In this document: in pieces, positions 43,541 through 54,740 of the stretch | How the letters are laid out: the number at the start of each line of letters is the position of its first letter | How positions within the stretch are numbered: position 1 is the first letter of the stretch | Notes under the pieces: generated by a model | What the model saw: the letters and a program-made list of their open reading frames with translations, nothing else | The model's database searches: none | Told to the model about the DNA's origin: nothing | Assembly (NCBI RefSeq): GCF_000421525.1 | Contig: NZ_ATXE01000001.1 | Coordinates: 1 to 64,000 of the forward strand | DNA length: 64,000 nucleotides | Reading direction: 5' to 3' | DNA from: Aestuariimicrobium kwangyangense DSM 21549 | GTDB taxonomy: Bacteria; Actinomycetota; Actinomycetes; Propionibacteriales; Propionibacteriaceae | Program-made: the position numbers and the translations under genes

Positions 43541-44551
43541 TCAGGCCTGACGCTCGTACCCCTCGGCATCGACGGCGTGGAGGAGGGGTTGACCCGTGAC
43601 GGCGCGCACCGCCTCGTCGATGGCTCCGCGCCCCAGCAGTCCGAACTCCGTCCCCTGGGAACCGGCGATGTGGGGGGTCATGAACACGTTCGGGAGCTCC
43701 CACAGGGCTGAGTCAGCTGCCGGGGGTTCGGGCCACGTGACGTCGAGCACCGCGTCCAGGCGGCCGGTGCGCAATTCGGCCACCAACGCCTCTTCGTCGA
43801 CCAGGGCACCGCGGGCGGTGTTGATGAAGTGGCTGCCGTCGGGCAGGGCGGCGAGCACCTCCGCCGAGATCATGCCCTCGGTCTGCGGCAGCCATGGCGC
43901 GTGCACGCTGAACACCTCGCTCCATTCCGCCAGTTCGACCAGGCTGTCGAACAGCCGCACCCCCAACCCGGCCGCCTCGTCGGCGCGCAAATAGGGATCG
44001 AAGAGCCCGATCTCGACCTCCAGGGGGCGCAGCTTATCGATCACCCCTCGTCCGATCCTGGAGGCGCCCACCAGACCCACGCGGCGGAACGGGACGCCGT
44101 CGGCTCCCCAGCTGCGGGCGTCGCCCGTGGACGAGCGCTCCTGCCGGAACCGCTCCCGCAGTTGGAAGGCGTTCTTCAGGCTGAGCACGACCATCGCTGC
44201 GGTGAAGTCGACGACGGGCAGGGCGTTGGTGTCCGACTGGCAGGAGGCGATGAAGCCCTCCCGCCGGTAGCACTCGGGGTCGAGGACCGCCCGAAGGCTG
44301 CCGGCCGAGTGCACCAGGGTGGTCAGCCCCGGCGCGGCCGAGGCCAGTTCTGGGGTGAGCCGGGCCGTGCCCCAGCCGGTGACCAGCACGCTGGCACCGG
44401 TCAGGTCGTCCGCGGTGAGCTCGCCCGCGTCGACCACCCGACGTACGTGGGCGACGGCCTCGAGTCGCTGCAGTTCACCTCGTCCGAAGAAGGGCTCGAC
44501 GAGGGAGTCCTGGACGGCCAACACGACGACGGGTGCACTCATGGGTACCAT
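43541..44551 (-). CDS. D-isomer-specific 2-hydroxyacid dehydrogenase
   Basis: NAD-dependent enzyme of 336 aa. The Rossmann part has VGLVGASRIGRGVIDKL (GxSxxG in place of GxGxxG) and the catalytic residues fall in FINTARGALVDEEAL (Arg), WPEPP (Glu) and TPHIAGSQG (His). ATG at 44551 or 44542 could start it. A LacI-type operator and a TAGATC -10 lie upstream, implying carbon-source control. The substrate is unknown. Confidence 0.87.
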   Translation of the reverse strand: MVPMSAPVVVLAVQDSLVEPFFGRGELQRLEAVAHVRRVVDAGELTADDLTGASVLVTGWGTARLTPELASAAPGLTTLVHSAGSLRAVLDPECYRREGFIASCQSDTNALPVVDFTAAMVVLSLKNAFQLRERFRQERSSTGDARSWGADGVPFRRVGLVGASRIGRGVIDKLRPLEVEIGLFDPYLRADEAAGLGVRLFDSLVELAEWSEVFSVHAPWLPQTEGMISAEVLAALPDGSHFINTARGALVDEEALVAELRTGRLDAVLDVTWPEPPAADSALWELPNVFMTPHIAGSQGTEFGLLGRGAIDEAVRAVTGQPLLHAVDAEGYERQA

Positions 44552-44573
44552 TCTGGCCCATCGATCTACGTTG

Positions 44574-44587
44574 TGAAAGCGCTTTCC
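44574..44587. promoter_or_regulatory. LacI-family operator upstream of the hydroxyacid dehydrogenase
   Basis: TGAAAGCGCTTTCC contains the perfect palindrome GAAAGCGCTTTC (44575-44586), the form bound by LacI/GalR-family regulators. It lies just upstream of a minus-strand TAGATC -10 (44563-44568), where a repressor would block the promoter. No lacI gene is in the window. Confidence 0.8.
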
Positions 44588-44621
44588 GCGAGCTGGCTCC
44601 CCTTCGCCACCACTGCCCCCA

Positions 44622-44651
44622 TGCTCAGACGACGAGTGCTCAGACGACGAG
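44622..44651. repeat. Perfect 15-bp direct repeat x2 over the lutC stop
   Basis: TGCTCAGACGACGAG occurs at 44622-44636 and 44637-44651. The second copy contains the lutC stop (44640-44642, minus strand). The other copy lies just downstream of the gene. Confidence 0.9.
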
Positions 44652-45284
44652 CACCACGTGCAACTGTCGGGGACCGTGCACTCCCTCGACCCGGCTGAGT
44701 TCGATGTCACTGGTCGCCGAACCACCAGAGATCCAGGTGACCGGCCTCCCCTGCCTCACGGAGGCTTCGAGCACCGCCACCGCCTCCGGGATGTCGGAGA
44801 CCACCGACCGCGCCGTCACCACGCAGACGTGACGGTCGGGAACCAGCGAGATGGCGCGGCGCCCCTGACCGGCCCCGTGGTCGAGGCAGATCGTCCCGGT
44901 CTCGGCGCCCGAGACCAGTGACCCGGTGACGACGGCGTCGATGGCATCAAGGTCGCGGGCCGACAGGTCTCCCGAGTCGACGACCACAGGCAGGTCGTCC
45001 CAGCCCTGCAACCAGCCGGCTGGCAGGTCGGCGGGGATGACCACCGACCCGGCGCCCATGCCGCGCAGTGCCGCCGCCACCGCGCGACCCACGTCGTCGG
45101 GCGACACCCGGGACAGGCTCGCGCCGTAGTCGAGGATGTTCTCCTCGAAGGTGTCCAGCACAGAATGCAGTGGCGTCGGCTGGGCGTAGGTCCAGTCGAC
45201 CACGACCTCGTCACCGGCGGGAACGTCGCCCAGTGACCGCCGGACCCGGGCCAGGATCTCGTCGCGAGCACGTGACCCACTCAT
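44640..45284 (-). CDS. lutC: Lactate utilisation protein LutC
   Basis: A 214-aa LUD-domain protein and part of the LutABC lactate-oxidising complex. LARVRRSLGDVP begins it, and the LUD core shows VVTGSLVSGAETGTICLDHG and a C-terminal SGGSATSDIELSRVEGVHGPRQLHVVLV, the family hallmark. ATG at 45284 overlaps the lutB stop (ATGA). It is the last gene of lutA-lutB-lutC. Confidence 0.92.
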   Translation of the reverse strand: MSGSRARDEILARVRRSLGDVPAGDEVVVDWTYAQPTPLHSVLDTFEENILDYGASLSRVSPDDVGRAVAAALRGMGAGSVVIPADLPAGWLQGWDDLPVVVDSGDLSARDLDAIDAVVTGSLVSGAETGTICLDHGAGQGRRAISLVPDRHVCVVTARSVVSDIPEAVAVLEASVRQGRPVTWISGGSATSDIELSRVEGVHGPRQLHVVLVV

Positions 45285-46762
45285 GGCCGCTCCCCCCGTT
45301 CGCGTTGCCGCCACCAGTCGCGGAAGGTCTGCTTCGCCGGTGCCGCCAGATCGCGGTCGCGCAGCCACAGCGAGGCAGGCCAGGGCAGCCTCGGGAGCCG
45401 ACGGCGGCCCACCAGGCCCAGAGCTCGTCCGACGAGTTCGGACCCCCGTTGCACCAGACCCAACCGCCGGGACGAGGCCATCGTCGATGCCACCGCGGCG
45501 AAGGCGATCGACTCCGGGGTGGGGTGAGTGGCGGTCTTGTGCTCGACCACCTTGCCGCGCAGGTGGACGAGGATGTCAGAGATCGGGATGCGGACGGGGC
45601 AGACGTCGTTGCAGGCCCCGCACAGGGACGAGGCGAACGGCAGCGCGCGGTCGACCGGGGAGTCGAGACCACGCAGCTGGGGGGTCAGGATCGCCCCGAT
45701 CGGCCCCGGATAGACAGAGCCGTAGGCGTGGCCCCCCACCCGCTCGTAGACCGGGCAGACGTTGAGGCAGGCAGAACACCGGATGCAGCGCAGGGCGGCC
45801 CGTCCGACCTCGTCGGCGAGCACGTTGGTGCGGCCGTTGTCGAGCAGCACCACATGTCTCTCCTGGGGCCCGTCCCCGCTGGTCACCCCCGTGATGAAAG
45901 AGGTGTAGGGGTTCATCCGCTCCCCGGTCGACGACCTCGGCAGCAGCCTCAGCATCACCTCGAGGTCGGCGAAGGTCGGCACGATCTTCTCAATGCCGAC
46001 CACGGAGATGAGGGTCTCGGGCAGGGTCAGGCACATGCGTCCGTTGCCCTCGGACTCCACGATCACCAGCGTGCCGGTCTCGGCGACGATGAAGTTGCCG
46101 CCCGAGATGGCCACCTTCGCGCGCAGGAACTTCTCGCGCAGGTGCAGCCGGGCGGCTTCGGCGAGCACCGCCGGGTCGTCGGTGAGGTCGTCGGGTGCGG
46201 GACGGCCCCACTGCCCCATCTCGGCGCGGAAGATGTCACGGACCTCGGTGCGGTTGCGGTGGATGGCCGGCACCAGGATGTGGCTGGGCCGGTCATGACC
46301 CAACTGCACGATGAGCTCGGCCAGGTCGGTCTCCCAGGCTGCGACACCGGCGGCCTCGAGGGCCTCGTTGAGGTCGATCTCCTGGGTCACCATCGACTTG
46401 ATCTTGATCACCTCGTCGGCCTGCTTGGCGCGCACCAGGTCGACCACGATCCGGTTGGCCTCGTCGGCATCGCGCGCCCAGTGAACCGTCACCCCGGCCT
46501 CGGTCATGGCCTGTTCGGCCTGCACCAGGTACTGGTCGAGGTTGCGCAGGGCCCGGTTCCTGATCTGCATGCCGGCGGTCCGCAGGTCGTCCCAGTTCGA
46601 CACCTCGGACGCCCGGACCGCCCGCTTGGTTCGGATCGTTCGGGTGGCGTGGGTGAGGTTGGCGCGTTGGGTGGCGTTGGCGAGCCCGGCCGGGGCGGCC
46701 TCGGGGAAGGGCGGCATCCCCAGGAAGGCGGGCAGGTCGGGAGCGGGCGTGAGCCGGGTCAT
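45281..46762 (-). CDS. lutB: Lactate utilisation iron-sulfur protein LutB
   Basis: A 493-aa protein with a LUD domain (about 65-295, SGGNFIVAETGTLVIVESEGN) and two 4Fe-4S motifs, CIRCSACLNVCP and CGACNDVCP. It moves electrons from L-lactate oxidation to the quinone pool with LutA and LutC. It overlaps lutA and lutC by 4 nt each, so the operon is translationally coupled. Confidence 0.94.
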   Translation of the reverse strand: MTRLTPAPDLPAFLGMPPFPEAAPAGLANATQRANLTHATRTIRTKRAVRASEVSNWDDLRTAGMQIRNRALRNLDQYLVQAEQAMTEAGVTVHWARDADEANRIVVDLVRAKQADEVIKIKSMVTQEIDLNEALEAAGVAAWETDLAELIVQLGHDRPSHILVPAIHRNRTEVRDIFRAEMGQWGRPAPDDLTDDPAVLAEAARLHLREKFLRAKVAISGGNFIVAETGTLVIVESEGNGRMCLTLPETLISVVGIEKIVPTFADLEVMLRLLPRSSTGERMNPYTSFITGVTSGDGPQERHVVLLDNGRTNVLADEVGRAALRCIRCSACLNVCPVYERVGGHAYGSVYPGPIGAILTPQLRGLDSPVDRALPFASSLCGACNDVCPVRIPISDILVHLRGKVVEHKTATHPTPESIAFAAVASTMASSRRLGLVQRGSELVGRALGLVGRRRLPRLPWPASLWLRDRDLAAPAKQTFRDWWRQRERGERP

Positions 46763-47511
46763 CGGGGGTCCTCGCGGGTCGAGGCGAGGATCTCGGCCAG
46801 ATGGATGGGGGTGACCGGCGACTTCGACCGCGACAGAAGGCCTCCGATGTGCATCAGGCAGGAGTTGTCACCCGCCACCAGGTACTCCGCACCGGTCGAG
46901 ACGGCGGAGCGGGCCTTGTCGGAGCCCATCGACACGGAGACGTCGGGGTTCTTCACCGAGAAGGTGCCCCCGAATCCACAGCACTGGTCGGCGTCGGGCA
47001 GGTCGACGAGGTCGATGCCGCCGACCTCCCTGAGCAGACGCTGGGGTCGGTCACCGACGCCGGCGACGCGGATCGAGTGGCAGGTGGGGTGGAAGGTGAC
47101 CCGGTGCGGGAACCAGGCGCCGACGTCGGTGACCCCCAGCACGTCGACCAGGAACTCCGACAGCTCGAACACCCGCTGGTTGAGGGTTTCGGAGGCCCGC
47201 CGCAGACCCTCGTCCCCCACCTTCGAGGCGATCATCGGGTGCTGGTGGCGGGCGGACCCGACGCACGATCCCGACGGCCCGACCACGTAGTCGGCGCCCT
47301 CGAAGGCGCGGACGAAGGTGCGCACCACAGGTTCCGCCTGGGCGATGTAACCGGTGTTGGTGAGCATCTGCCCGCAGCAGGTCTGCGCCTCGGGAAAGGT
47401 GACGGTGCAGCCCAGTCGCTCGAGCAGGCGGACGGTCGCGATGGCCGTTCCCGGGAACATCGTGTCGTTGATGCAGGTCGCGAAGAGCGCCACCGACGGT
47501 CGACTCGTCAT
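46759..47511 (-). CDS. lutA: Lactate utilisation protein LutA
   Basis: A 250-aa protein with two cysteine-rich CCG domains: CCGQML in the first half and CCGFGG in the second, which bind a noncubane iron-sulfur cluster in relatives. It is first in the lut operon. AGGAGGTT precedes ATG at 47511. Together with lutB and lutC it allows growth on L-lactate, a typical substrate for propionibacteria. Confidence 0.94.
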   Translation of the reverse strand: MTSRPSVALFATCINDTMFPGTAIATVRLLERLGCTVTFPEAQTCCGQMLTNTGYIAQAEPVVRTFVRAFEGADYVVGPSGSCVGSARHQHPMIASKVGDEGLRRASETLNQRVFELSEFLVDVLGVTDVGAWFPHRVTFHPTCHSIRVAGVGDRPQRLLREVGGIDLVDLPDADQCCGFGGTFSVKNPDVSVSMGSDKARSAVSTGAEYLVAGDNSCLMHIGGLLSRSKSPVTPIHLAEILASTREDPR

Positions 47512-47627
47512 GGGAACCTCCTGTGGCCACCCTGCCAGATGTGCCCGGTTTGCTCCCAATGGAGGAAGGGCAGACCCCGGAGGGGGTTCACACTGCGCGT
47601 GGGACGACACCGCACCGGCGCCTCACC

Positions 47628-48179
47628 CTACGCACGCGGGCGTCGAGGACGCCACATGCGAAACATGCGTTGGTCGAACCACGTCGGCCCACAACTGACC
47701 TCGACACCGTCGTGGACGAACCCCTGCCGCAGGTAGAAGGCCTCCGCCCGTGGGTTCTTCCACATGCACCACAGGTAGGCCTCCTGCTCGGGAGGCAGGG
47801 CGGTCCGCAGCAGGTCCTGGGCCAGACCCGAGCCCTGTGCGTCGGGCGTCAGGTAGAGCTGGGCCAGCTCACGCTGGACGGGAGGTTCGGGCAGTCCGAG
47901 ATCACGCTCCCACTGCGCCGGAGCGGCCGCGATCGTGCAGATCCCCAGTACGCGGCCGGCCTCGTCGGTCGCCATCCAATGGGCGTGGGAGTCGACGTCG
48001 GCGATGTCGCGGGCGTAGTCAGCGACCAGCTCGTCGAACCTCTCCAGCCGGCGGTCGAAGAACTCCTGTGGCATGAAGTGGGCGTAGGCCGCCGCCATCG
48101 ACTGTTCACGACAGCGCGCATACGATTCGGCGTCGCCGGGGGTGGCCCGGCGGATGCGGACCGTCCTGTCGGGGGGCAC
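47628..48179 (-). CDS. GNAT-family N-acetyltransferase
   Basis: A 183-aa protein: VRIRRATPGDAESYARC start, LAQLYLTPDAQGSGLAQDLL as the acetyl-CoA-binding motif A, and NPRAEAFYLRQGF as motif B. The GTG start at 48179 is 4 bp after the ThuA-like stop, so the two are probably cotranscribed. The acceptor substrate is unknown. Confidence 0.87.
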   Translation of the reverse strand: MPPDRTVRIRRATPGDAESYARCREQSMAAAYAHFMPQEFFDRRLERFDELVADYARDIADVDSHAHWMATDEAGRVLGICTIAAAPAQWERDLGLPEPPVQRELAQLYLTPDAQGSGLAQDLLRTALPPEQEAYLWCMWKNPRAEAFYLRQGFVHDGVEVSCGPTWFDQRMFRMWRPRRPRA

Positions 48180-48183
48180 TGGC

Positions 48184-48960
48184 TCAGACCTGCAACCGCG
48201 GGTCGGCCGCCTCGAGCCGCTCGCCGGTCTCGAACCAGCCCGCCGGCCGGCGATTCACGACCGGTGCCTGCCGACCGTTGGCGGGGGCCACCCACTGCAC
48301 GGCATTGGCGATCACCCGCCGCACGTCGGGATGGAAATAGGTGGGGTACTCCTGGTCACCGGGACGGAAGTAGAACACGCGGCCGCGGCCTCGGGTCCAC
48401 GTGGCGCCCGAGCGAATCACCTCACCGCCACTGAAGGACGACACGAAGATCAGCTGGTCGGGGGCGGGAATGTCGAAGGGTTCCCCGTACATCTCCTCGG
48501 AGTCGATCACGATCGGGTGCGGGACGCCCTGGGCGATGGGGTGGGAGGGGTCGACGGTCCAGACCAGCTCACGGTCGTCCGACCCGCGCCAGTCGAGGTT
48601 GCACGAGGTTCCCATCAGCTGGATGAACGGCTTGGAGTGGTGGCCCGAGTGCAGCACGATCAGGCCGAGGCCCGACTGGACGGCCCGCTGGACGCGGGTG
48701 GCGGTCTCGTCCGAGACCTCGTCGTGGCGGGCGTGACCCCACCACAGCAGCACGTCGGCGCTCGCCAGCAATTCATCGGTGATGCCCTGGGAGTCGTCCT
48801 GGAGCACCCGGGTCTCGACCTCCGCGCCCTCGCCGAGGTGGGTGCGGATGCCTTCGGCGATGGCGGTGTGCATGCCGTCGGGGTAGATCTCGCGGACTGG
48901 CTCGTCGTGGTTCTCGTGGAAGTTCTCTCCCCACACGACGACGCGGATCGGCTGGCTCAT
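48184..48960 (-). CDS. ThuA-like protein (trehalose-utilisation family)
   Basis: A 258-aa protein closer to classical ThuA than the copy at 30.3 kb: VVVWGENFHENHDEPVREIYPDGMH, DVLLWWGHARHDEV, LHSGHHSKPFIQLMGT and RVFYFRPGDQEYPTYFHPDV. ThuA participates in keto-sugar routes of trehalose breakdown. AGGAG precedes the ATG at 48960. It is followed by a GNAT gene. Confidence 0.88.
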   Translation of the reverse strand: MSQPIRVVVWGENFHENHDEPVREIYPDGMHTAIAEGIRTHLGEGAEVETRVLQDDSQGITDELLASADVLLWWGHARHDEVSDETATRVQRAVQSGLGLIVLHSGHHSKPFIQLMGTSCNLDWRGSDDRELVWTVDPSHPIAQGVPHPIVIDSEEMYGEPFDIPAPDQLIFVSSFSGGEVIRSGATWTRGRGRVFYFRPGDQEYPTYFHPDVRRVIANAVQWVAPANGRQAPVVNRRPAGWFETGERLEAADPRLQV

Positions 48961-49093
48961 GTGACTCCTGCTCGGGTGATGCTCGGTCTGGTCTGCGTCG
49001 CAAGCCTAGGGGTGCTGGCGGTGGCGACGACCCGGGGTTGCCCGGTGGACGCCTGACTGGGTCGATGGCCCGCACCGCGCGATCGGGGAAGAG

Positions 49094-49168
49094 GTCCAGA
49101 AATGGCCGCCAGTGGTGGAGCCGGCCCGATTCGCGTGGCCATGGCCGCAGCCCAGGCCATTTCTGGAC
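49094..49168. repeat. Inverted-end intergenic element 11 (75 bp)
   Basis: Both ends are GTCCAGAAATGG; the arms also share GGCC. It lies between divergent ThuA-like and thiamine-binding genes. Confidence 0.92.
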
Positions 49169-49228
49169 CACCGGGGCCTGCACGAACCAACCCCTGACGG
49201 TTCGGCCCGGGCCTGATTGACTGGAAGC

Positions 49229-49582
49229 ATGCTTGTCGCCTTCTCCGTCGCCCCCTCGGGCCGCCCCTCAGACGCCACCCTTCGCGAAGGCCAGCCCCGC
49301 GACGACCAGACCCGCGACGATGCCTCCGTCCATGACGCCGTGGCGGCGGCGGTCAGCGTCGTGCGCGCCTCGGGACTGCCTCACCGCACCGACTCGATGT
49401 TCACCACGATCGAGGGCGAGTGGGACGAGTGCATGGCCGTGGTGAAGCAGTGCGTCGACGCCGTACAGCCCTTCGGGTCACGGGTGGCCCTGGTGCTCAA
49501 GGCCGACATCCGCCCCGGCTACACCGGCGAGCTGACGGGCAAGCTCGAGCGTCTGGAGCAGGCCATCGCCGATCGGGGATGA
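49229..49582 (+). CDS. Thiamine-binding (MTH1187/YkoF-like) protein
   Basis: A 117-aa ferredoxin-fold protein: MLVAFSVAPSG, HDAVAAAVSVVRASGLPHRTDSMFTTIEGEWDECMAVV and VALVLKADIRPGYTGELTGKLERLE match the DUF77/thiamine-binding family. It may buffer or sense thiamine or HMP. ATG at 49229 is used; no strong ribosome site is seen. A strong terminator follows. Confidence 0.85.
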   Translation: MLVAFSVAPSGRPSDATLREGQPRDDQTRDDASVHDAVAAAVSVVRASGLPHRTDSMFTTIEGEWDECMAVVKQCVDAVQPFGSRVALVLKADIRPGYTGELTGKLERLEQAIADRG

Positions 49583-49609
49583 CGGCCACCACCCCAGCGG
49601 ACGACGAAC

Positions 49610-49637
49610 GGGGCGCCCACCTGCTGGTGGGCGCCCC
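49610..49637. terminator. Strong bidirectional hairpin between thiamine-binding gene and rpf
   Basis: GGGGCGCCCACC (49610-49621) pairs perfectly with GGTGGGCGCCCC (49626-49637) around TGCT. GTTACTGTC follows on the plus side. It separates convergent genes. Confidence 0.8.
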
Positions 49638-49661
49638 GTTACTGTCGACGGGTCGGTCGGC

Positions 49662-53383
<3,722 letters not shown>

Positions 53384-53427
53384 GGGTGTCCTTCATGGGT
53401 TTCTGGCCGGCCTGGGGCACGGCGGGG

Positions 53428-53502
53428 CCCACCCGTGCGACAGGAGGCCGCAGCGAACGGGAGGGGGAAGGGTGGGCCGCCGGGGGGACGGACGACCCAC
53501 CC
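53428..53502 (-). promoter_or_regulatory. Competing hairpin segments between copZ and copA
   Basis: On the minus strand GGGTGGG (53502-53496), CCCACCC (53476-53470) and GGGTGGG (53434-53428) lie in order. The middle segment can pair with either neighbour: AGGGTGGG/CCCACCCT, or a 12-bp stem with a 2-nt bulge downstream. This is the layout of an attenuator, with no proof of function. Confidence 0.45.
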
Positions 53503-53541
53503 TGCAGGACGGCGAGGTCGAAGGGATCGACCAGCGGTCGG

Positions 53542-53751
53542 TCAGGCGGCCGAGACGGCGTAATTGCCGGCCTCGGAGACGGCCGCCTTGACGGCCTCGA
53601 AATCGAGGGGCTGGTCGGACTCGACGATCATCGATCCGCCGTCGAGCTCGACGTTGACCGAGGTGACTCCCTCGACCTCGGAGACCTCCTCGGTGACGTG
53701 CTTGACGCAGTTCCCGCAAGTCATGCCGGTGACGGTGTAGGTGGTGATCAT
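53542..53751 (-). CDS. copZ: Copper chaperone CopZ-like HMA protein
   Basis: A 69-aa single heavy-metal-associated domain, MITTYTVTGMTCGNCVKHV, with the Cu(I)-binding CxxC. It delivers copper to CopA and/or CsoR. AGGAG precedes ATG at 53751. It lies 22 bp after csoR. Confidence 0.94.
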   Translation of the reverse strand: MITTYTVTGMTCGNCVKHVTEEVSEVEGVTSVNVELDGGSMIVESDQPLDFEAVKAAVSEAGNYAVSAA

Positions 53752-53773
53752 GTGAACTCCTGGTGGTGGACGG

Positions 53774-54079
53774 TCAGCTCTTGACGAGCCTGGTGATGGC
53801 ATTCATGGCCTCGGCGATCTTGGCGTCGGCCTCCCCGCCTCCGTGGCGTACCGCCTCGGAGACGCAGTGGCTGATGTGCTCGTCAAGCAACGCGAGGGCA
53901 AGTGACTCCAGGGCGCTGGTCATCGCCGACACCTGGGTGAGGATGTCGATGCAGTACTTGTCGTCCTCGACCATCCGCTGAAGACCGCGGGCCTGACCCT
54001 CGATCCGCTTGAGACGGCGCAGGTGCGCGTCCTTGTTGTCGTGGTAGCCGTGGTGATGGGTGACTACGTCTTCGCTCAT
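53774..54079 (-). CDS. csoR: Copper-sensing repressor CsoR
   Basis: A 101-aa CsoR/RcnR-family regulator. The Cu(I) ligands C43, H68 and C72 have the spacing (25 and 4) of CsoR. The His-rich N-terminus HHHGYH may add metal binding. AAGGAGG precedes ATG at 54079. It represses its own operon with copZ and copA through the palindrome just upstream and releases it when Cu(I) binds. Confidence 0.95.
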   Translation of the reverse strand: MSEDVVTHHHGYHDNKDAHLRRLKRIEGQARGLQRMVEDDKYCIDILTQVSAMTSALESLALALLDEHISHCVSEAVRHGGGEADAKIAEAMNAITRLVKS

Positions 54080-54102
54080 GGCTCCTCCTTGCTCACCCCA
54101 CC

Positions 54103-54119
54103 ATACCCCTCTGGGGTAT
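54103..54119. promoter_or_regulatory. CsoR operator
   Basis: ATACCCCTCTGGGGTAT is a perfect 7+3+7 palindrome of the CsoR G-tract type, 24 bp upstream of csoR. A degenerate second copy at 54128-54144 matches only one half (GGGGTAT). Confidence 0.9.
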
Positions 54120-54302
54120 CGCAGCAAATAGGGGGGCGGGGTATTCCTGGTCCATGTGCCCGCGCCAGCGCGGGGCGGGACCTGCGAGGCCCGAAGCAAC
54201 CCGGTTCACCGACCCTGGACCATGATCGACATTCCAACGCGCCAAGGGCGTCTCGCCTAGACCGCCCGTGACCAACCATGATCATCTTCCGGTGGATGGA
54301 GC

Positions 54303-54580
54303 TGTGGACAACCACAGGCCCCCGCGCCCCGGAATGGAGGGCCGTCCCATCCCTGCCGCCACTTCGGGTGACCGGCCCGACCCTCGAAACGCGTAGAACT
54401 GCGACGGGAGAGTTTTCTCACGATTCCGAAGAAATGTTGATCGTGCCTTGTCAGCCCGCTGTTGGCCGACCAAGGTGAACGGGTTGTCAACAGCCGGGGC
54501 CTCGACACGCCGGGCTTGTGCACAGTTGTCCACACGCTGCCCACAGGGTGCACGGATTGTCCACATCCCCCTGTGGACAA
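54303..54580. other. DnaA-box cluster upstream of dnaB
   Basis: The gap between csoR and dnaB (about 660 bp) has no convincing gene. It holds four perfect TTGTCCACA boxes: 54303-54311 (minus), 54526-54534, 54557-54565 and 54572-54580 (minus). One-mismatch copies lie at 54484-54492 (TTGTCAACA) and 54516-54524 (TTGTGCACA). A locally A+T-richer stretch (about 54400-54445) lies between the first and second boxes. It may be a DnaA titration or regulatory locus, or part of an origin; dnaA and dnaN are not in the window. Confidence 0.8.
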
Positions 54581-54740
54581 CTTCTCCCCCGACCGGTTGC
54601 GCTCTCACCCCCCCGTGCGTAGCGTGTGCGCAGTCCGTACGCGGGCCGCCCATGGCCTGTGAGCCAGAAGTGTCAGACCCCAGTTGGACCATGGGGCCAT
54701 CCGATCCGCAGGAGTGCGGCGGCAGAGCAGGAGGTGCCCC

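Noticed and set aside
54303-54580. Calling this region oriC
   Set aside because: dnaA, dnaN and recF are not present and skew cannot be judged from 64 kb. It is reported only as a DnaA-box cluster.
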